Source: Spirochaetaceae bacterium
Lineage (GTDB): Bacteria; Spirochaetota; Spirochaetia; Treponematales; Treponemataceae
Assembly (NCBI GenBank): GCA_017416145.1
Contig: JAFQDD010000012.1
Location: 124,001-188,000 of the forward strand
DNA length: 64,000 nucleotides
Direction: 5' to 3'
Positions 60,458-64,000 of the stretch are shown one piece after another. Position numbers and translations under genes: made by a program. The notes under the pieces are model-generated. The model worked only from the letters and a program-made list of their open reading frames with translations. It searched no databases and was not told the origin of the DNA. Numbering within the stretch: position 1 is the stretch's first letter; each line of letters opens with the position of its first letter.

Positions 60458-60477
60458 GAGTAGAAAGGATTCTACTT
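60458..60477 (+). promoter_or_regulatory. Leader hairpin with AGGA loop, first flagellin mRNA
   Basis: AGTAGAA (60459-60465), loop AGGA, TTCTACT (60470-60476), extended by one G-T pair. The stem ends 26 bases before the ATG at 60503. The leader also has an ACGGATG at 60417-60423 and a GGAGG ribosome-binding site in a CAC context, so several CsrA-type GGA sites are present. Confidence 0.7.
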
Positions 60478-60502
60478 AAAATTATTCCACGGAGGAAAAA
60501 CT

Positions 60503-61363
60503 ATGGTTATCAACCACAACATGTCAGCAATGTACGCTAATCGTACACTTGGTGTAAACAACTCAAATTTGTCTAAAGACATGGAAAAACTATCTTCTGG
60601 CTTAAGAATCAATCGTGCTGGAGATGACGCTTCTGGTCTAGCAGTATCTGAAAAGATGCGTAGCCAAATTAGAGGGTTAAATCAAGCTTCAAAGAATGCT
60701 CAAAACGGTATTTCTTTTATCCAAACAACAGAAGGATATCTACAAGAAACTACTGATATTGTACAACGCATTCGTGAATTAGCAGTTCAAGCTTCTAACG
60801 GTATTTATGCTGAAGAAGACAGAATGCAAATTCAAGTTGAAGTTTCACAACTTGTTGCAGAAGTTGACAGAATCGCATCTCAAGCCCAATTCAACGGTAT
60901 GAATATGCTAACTGGTCGTTTTGCTCAAGTTCAAGGCGAAAATGCTGTTACCGCTTCTATGTGGTTCCATATCGGAGCAAACATGGATCAAAGAGTAAGT
61001 TGTTTCATTGGTACAATGACTGCAACATCTCTTGGACTAAGAGAACTTGGTGGTGAAGGCATTATGAGCATTGCTACACCGGATGAAGCCAACGGTTCAA
61101 TTGGTACACTAGACGAAGCTCTTAAAAAAATCAACAAGCAAAGAGCAGACCTTGGTGCATATCAAAACCGTTTAGAACTAACTGTAGCAGGTATTGATAT
61201 CGCAGCTGAAAACCTACAAGCATCTGAATCACGCATTCGTGACACAGATATGGCTAGTGCAATGGTAGAATACACAAAGAATTCTGTACTTGCACAAGCT
61301 GGAACTGCTATGCTTGCACAAGCAAATACAAGTGCACAAAATGTATTGTCTTTGCTACAATAG
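60503..61363 (+). CDS. flaB: Flagellin core protein, FlaB class (copy 1)
   Basis: Structural core subunit of the periplasmic flagellar filament. 286 residues, the usual size for spirochaete FlaB, which lacks the variable outer domains. N-terminal [20 protein letters not shown] and [21 protein letters not shown]-terminal [20 protein letters not shown] and [17 protein letters not shown], form the D0/D1 coiled coils. The middle segment contains one cysteine (RVSCFIG). Driven by a sigma-28-type promoter with a 140-base structured leader; GGAGG lies seven bases before the ATG. Confidence 0.97.
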   Translation: MVINHNMSAMYANRTLGVNNSNLSKDMEKLSSGLRINRAGDDASGLAVSEKMRSQIRGLNQASKNAQNGISFIQTTEGYLQETTDIVQRIRELAVQASNGIYAEEDRMQIQVEVSQLVAEVDRIASQAQFNGMNMLTGRFAQVQGENAVTASMWFHIGANMDQRVSCFIGTMTATSLGLRELGGEGIMSIATPDEANGSIGTLDEALKKINKQRADLGAYQNRLELTVAGIDIAAENLQASESRIRDTDMASAMVEYTKNSVLAQAGTAMLAQANTSAQNVLSLLQ

Positions 61364-61374
61364 TGTATTATAAT

Positions 61375-61404
61375 ACTTGCATGGGGATTTTTCCCCGTGC
61401 AAGT
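61375..61404 (+). terminator. Stable hairpin after flagellin copy 1
   Basis: ACTTGCATGGGG (61375-61386) pairs with CCCCGTGCAAGT (61393-61404, one T-G pair). There is no T-run after it, so it may stabilise the 3' end or only partly terminate. Confidence 0.6.
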
Positions 61405-61501
61405 TAAAACTGTAAAAGGATACCATTACCCTTTTACAAAATGATCTTTGAAAACTTTGTAACCTTCCATAAGTTGTGTGACAACAGGAACGGATGACTT
61501 T

Positions 61502-61530
61502 TTTACAAGGTTATCTATTCTTGTTGTACT
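61502..61530 (+). promoter_or_regulatory. Candidate promoter of flagellin copy 2
   Basis: TTTACA (61502-61507), a 17-base spacer and TGTACT (61525-61530). It is only a moderate match; I see no sigma-28-type site in this gap, so readthrough from copy 1 is the alternative. Confidence 0.3.
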
Positions 61531-61597
61531 GATATTTTGGTTCGGGGGCGCAACAACCAAACTAAAAATCGACACAACAGAGGCATAAAAAAAATTC

Positions 61598-61617
61598 TGA
61601 AACAAAGGATTGTTTCG
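61598..61617 (+). promoter_or_regulatory. Leader hairpin with AGGA loop, second flagellin mRNA
   Basis: GAAACAA (61599-61605), loop AGGA, TTGTTTC (61610-61616), extended by a T-G pair. The stem again ends 26 bases before the ATG at 61643. The stem bases differ from those of the copy 1 hairpin but still pair fully. An ACGGATG also occurs at 61490-61496. Confidence 0.7.
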
Positions 61618-61642
61618 ATTTTACCTTACATGGAGGGTTACT

Positions 61643-62500
61643 ATGGTTATAAATCACAATATGAGTGCTATGTATGCTAACAGATCTTTAGGAAATGTTA
61701 GTTCTGCTATTGGCGGAAACATAGAAAAACTCAGTTCAGGTCAGCGTGTAAATAGAGCAGCTGATGACGCTTCAGGTCTAGCAGTATCTGAAAAAATGCG
61801 TTCACAGATTCGCGGTTTGAATCAAGCTGAAAGAAATATCAATAACGGAGTTTCTTTTATCCAAGCAACAGAAGGATACCTACAAGAAACAACAGATATT
61901 CTACAGAGAATTCGTGAATTGTCTGTTCAATCTGCAAACGGTATTTATTCAGATGAAGATCGCCTACAAATCCAAGTTGAAGTTTCTCAACTTGTTGCAG
62001 AAGTAGACAGAATCGCATCACAAGCTCAATTTAACGGAATGAACATGTTGACAGGTGCTTTTGCACAAGATTCTGTTTCAGGTCGTGTAATGCAATTCCA
62101 AATCGGTGCAAACGTAGACCAAAACGAAACTGTTTTCATTGGTACAATGACAGCTAAAGCTCTTGGACTAAGTGGAATTCAAGGTGAAGAAGGAACACAA
62201 GTTTCTATTTCAACACCAGAATCTGCAAATATGACAATTAGCACTGTTGACGAAGCTCTTAAGAATGTTTCTAAACAAAGAGCAAACTTAGGTGCTTATC
62301 AAAACCGCTTTGAATTAGCAGCACAAGGTGTATCTGTAGCAGCTGAAAACTTACAAGCAGCTGAATCACTAATCCGTGATACAGATATGGCTTCAGAAAT
62401 TGTAGAGTATACTAAAAACCAGATCCTCACACAATCTGGCACTGCAATGCTAGCACAAGCTAACACACAGTCACAAAACGTAATGGCTCTATTAAGCTAA
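61643..62500 (+). CDS. flaB: Flagellin core protein, FlaB class (copy 2)
   Basis: 285 residues from the ATG at 61643, which has GGAGG six bases upstream and aligns with the start of copy 1. Same D0/D1 organisation ([40 protein letters not shown]; ending [18 protein letters not shown]). The two copies diverge mainly in the middle (about residues 145-205). Spirochaetes usually carry two to four FlaB paralogues with different positions along the filament; this pair fits that pattern. FlaG and FliD genes follow on the same strand. Confidence 0.97.
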   Translation: MVINHNMSAMYANRSLGNVSSAIGGNIEKLSSGQRVNRAADDASGLAVSEKMRSQIRGLNQAERNINNGVSFIQATEGYLQETTDILQRIRELSVQSANGIYSDEDRLQIQVEVSQLVAEVDRIASQAQFNGMNMLTGAFAQDSVSGRVMQFQIGANVDQNETVFIGTMTAKALGLSGIQGEEGTQVSISTPESANMTISTVDEALKNVSKQRANLGAYQNRFELAAQGVSVAAENLQAAESLIRDTDMASEIVEYTKNQILTQSGTAMLAQANTQSQNVMALLS

Positions 62501-62557
62501 TTCTGTTTTTCTGTATAAGAGATCTCTGGATGTAATCTTTTTTACAGAAAGAAAATA

Positions 62558-62592
62558 ATCAAGAAGGGATGCGCCTCCCTTCTCGGTTGTTT
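62558..62592 (+). terminator. Hairpin between flagellin copy 2 and flaG
   Basis: AGAAGGGA pairs with TCCCTTCT around TGCGCC, followed shortly by TTGTTTTT. It could terminate, or attenuate expression into flaG and fliD. Confidence 0.55.
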
Positions 62593-62609
62593 TTACAAGG
62601 AGGTACCTT

Positions 62610-62975
62610 ATGCTTAATGCAATTAACCCAGCCATGGATGGCAATCGGAACATTGTACATACTCCTGTAGCTTTGACAAAAGCAAATCGTCCTGTGGCTA
62701 ATGTAAAAGTAAATGAAGAACTTAATGACACAGCTCAATCCTTAGCAAAAGAAATGGAGCAAACTAAGGCTTCTGTTCAACAGTTGCAACATATTTCTGA
62801 TGTTTTGGGAAGACGGCTTCAATTCAATGTAAATGAAGCCCTTGGAAAAGTTGTTGTTAAGGTGATAGACCCTTCTACCGATAAGGTTATTAAGGAGATT
62901 CCGTCCCGAGAAGTTCAACAAATGCAAATCAGAATTAGAGAAACAATCGGTTTTCTATTTGATGAAATGGTATAA
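62610..62975 (+). CDS. flaG: FlaG-family flagellar protein
   Basis: 121 residues. The C-terminal half (LGRRLQFNVNEALGKVVVKV, then IDPSTDKVIKEIPSREVQQM) is the FlaG domain, found beside fliD in many bacteria and linked to filament length. AAGGAGGT precedes the ATG. 33 bases separate it from fliD, so they are cotranscribed. Confidence 0.9.
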   Translation: MLNAINPAMDGNRNIVHTPVALTKANRPVANVKVNEELNDTAQSLAKEMEQTKASVQQLQHISDVLGRRLQFNVNEALGKVVVKVIDPSTDKVIKEIPSREVQQMQIRIRETIGFLFDEMV

Positions 62976-63008
62976 TTTTTGAACTTTTTTGGACATTAGC
63001 AACTGCCA

Positions 63009-64000
63009 ATGGCCGATATTACAATACCTGGAGTAAGTGATAAATACGGAACAACTAGCCTGATAGAACAATTGATGGAAGTTGAACGTGTTCCACTTAC
63101 TCGCGAACAAGAAAGATTAGACACATACAAAGCAGAACAAGATGCTTGGCGTAGTGTAAACAAAGCTATGTCCTCACTTAGAGAGAGTGTACGTACGCTT
63201 TATTCTTTCGACAATCCATTCAATACAAAACTCGCCTCCTCCACCGAAGAAGATGCAATCACAGCAGATCCATCTCGTGATGCAGATATTGGCTCTTTTA
63301 AAATCAAAGTAGAACAAATCGCAGAAGCAGACAGATTTTTATCGGGTGAAATCGATAACAATTATGAAGTTCCAGAAGGAACATATACATTTAAAGTTAA
63401 TGAAAAAGAGATTTCATTCAAATGGAAGGGAGGTAAAGTTTCCGATTTCGTAACATCATTAAATCGACGAGGAAACAATACAATTAAAGCCTCTTTAATC
63501 GGTGTTTCGAGTTCAAAAAAATCCCTTTTAATAGAAAGTCTACTTACAGGGAAAGAAAATGCCCTAATTTTTGAAGATGATGCCTTTTCATTTGCCCAAA
63601 ACATCGATATGATTCGAGAAAAAAAGGGCGAAGAAAAGATTTTAGCTTCAACAAAAAGTGATTTAGAGCAATTATCAGGCTATGCCCTAACCTCTGTGAG
63701 AGTTGAAAATGACTTAATTACAGTTCCACCAAAATCTGGATTTTATGTTGAAATTCCTCGAAGCATAAAAGATGATAAAAATCAACAAATAAACTTTTCA
63801 GTTCGACTTGAAGGACAAGAAGAAGCAACAACACAGGTTGAAAAAGAGAAATTTCCAATTTTACCAAGTGCTGCAATGGTTCAATTCAAAGACGCTATTG
63901 TTTTTAATATTGAATCTGAACTTGGGTACACTCCTGAAACAAAGGTTACAAAAATCGAACCAGTAGAAGATTTTTCCCTTGTTTTTTTGCAAACAGAAAA
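63009..64000 (+). CDS. fliD: Flagellar filament cap protein FliD, 3' end beyond window
   Basis: Caps the filament and promotes flagellin polymerisation. The open frame runs from the ATG at 63009 to the window end (330 codons visible). MADITIPGVSDKYGTTSLIE, then QLMEVERVPLTREQERLDTY is the FliD N-terminal coiled-coil domain, followed by a beta-rich D2/D3-type region (GSFKIKVEQIAEADRFLSGE). The family C-terminal domain must lie downstream. The ribosome-binding site is weak, so translation may be coupled to flaG. Confidence 0.93.
   Translation, partial: MADITIPGVSDKYGTTSLIEQLMEVERVPLTREQERLDTYKAEQDAWRSVNKAMSSLRESVRTLYSFDNPFNTKLASSTEEDAITADPSRDADIGSFKIKVEQIAEADRFLSGEIDNNYEVPEGTYTFKVNEKEISFKWKGGKVSDFVTSLNRRGNNTIKASLIGVSSSKKSLLIESLLTGKENALIFEDDAFSFAQNIDMIREKKGEEKILASTKSDLEQLSGYALTSVRVENDLITVPPKSGFYVEIPRSIKDDKNQQINFSVRLEGQEEATTQVEKEKFPILPSAAMVQFKDAIVFNIESELGYTPETKVTKIEPVEDFSLVFLQTE

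Noticed and set aside
62878-62884. CCGATAA inside flaG as a further sigma-28-type promoter
   Set aside because: No TAAA at the required distance, and it lies inside the conserved coding region.

Overview
The window looks like chromosomal DNA from a low-G+C spirochaete, most likely a host-associated Treponema. The inference rests on two periplasmic-flagellum core flagellins (FlaB class), a spirochaete-type flbB-fliK-flgD-flgE block, a treponemal-type hexokinase, a PUR-domain nucleic-acid-binding protein like that of Borrelia, and many secreted proteins unlike anything I recognise. No plasmid, phage, CRISPR array or insertion sequence is visible. The only clearly accessory-looking item is an Rpn/PD-(D/E)XK gene with a frame-shifted tandem repeat.

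Layout. 1-5.5 kb: the 3' part of a class A penicillin-binding protein, a ParB-like membrane protein, tmRNA with its own promoter and terminator, a phosphohexomutase and a PUR-domain protein. 5.5-11 kb (minus): a coupled cluster of three secreted or membrane proteins ending in rnhB, then a phosphoribosyltransferase. 11-18.4 kb: secA, hemW, a signal-peptidase-I relative lacking both catalytic residues, smpB, a secreted protein, a Sua5/YrdC gene and a DivIC/FtsB-like gene. 18.5-29.4 kb: one long sigma-28-type operon made of a giant acidic protein (20 repeats of about 37 residues), an unknown protein, two DUF115/Maf motility-associated glycosyltransferase-like proteins and a membrane protein with a degenerate GGDEF domain. 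29.5-33.8 kb: an unidentified structured RNA candidate, then the flbB-fliK-flgD-flgE operon (minus). 33.8-39 kb (minus): a metalloprotease/beta-barrel protein, hexokinase and a secreted protein. 39-42 kb: a BtuFCD/FecBCD-type ABC importer. 42-43.4 kb: the Rpn gene and its repeats. 43.4-47.4 kb (minus): two tandem acyl-CoA synthetases. 47.5-50.9 kb: a large lipoprotein whose promoter spacer contains a ten-base homopolymer (a probable phase-variation switch). 51-54.5 kb: thiI, and an RlpA/SPOR protein with 60-bp acidic repeats. 54.6-58.6 kb: three tRNAs, argF, a secreted protein, an M24 peptidase and a DHH phosphoesterase. 58.7-64 kb: a sigma-54-type promoter driving a sigma-factor-like gene, rdgB, two flaB genes, flaG and the 5' part of fliD.

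How the genes connect. Motility dominates. Hook and hook-length genes, filament genes (flaB x2, flaG, fliD) and a probable flagellin-modification operon share the window. The modification operon and the first flagellin carry nearly superimposable sigma-28 promoters. The two flagellin leaders carry matching AGGA-loop hairpins at exactly the same distance from the start codon, which points to CsrA-type post-transcriptional control. The second theme is envelope variability: a homopolymer-switched lipoprotein, two genes with in-frame acidic repeats, and an out-of-frame repeat downstream of the Rpn gene. Several housekeeping genes (secA, smpB, thiI, the ABC binding protein, perhaps the phosphohexomutase) have their -10 box only 6-9 bases before the ATG, so leaderless mRNAs look common here.

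All family assignments come from reading motifs by eye, without database searches.
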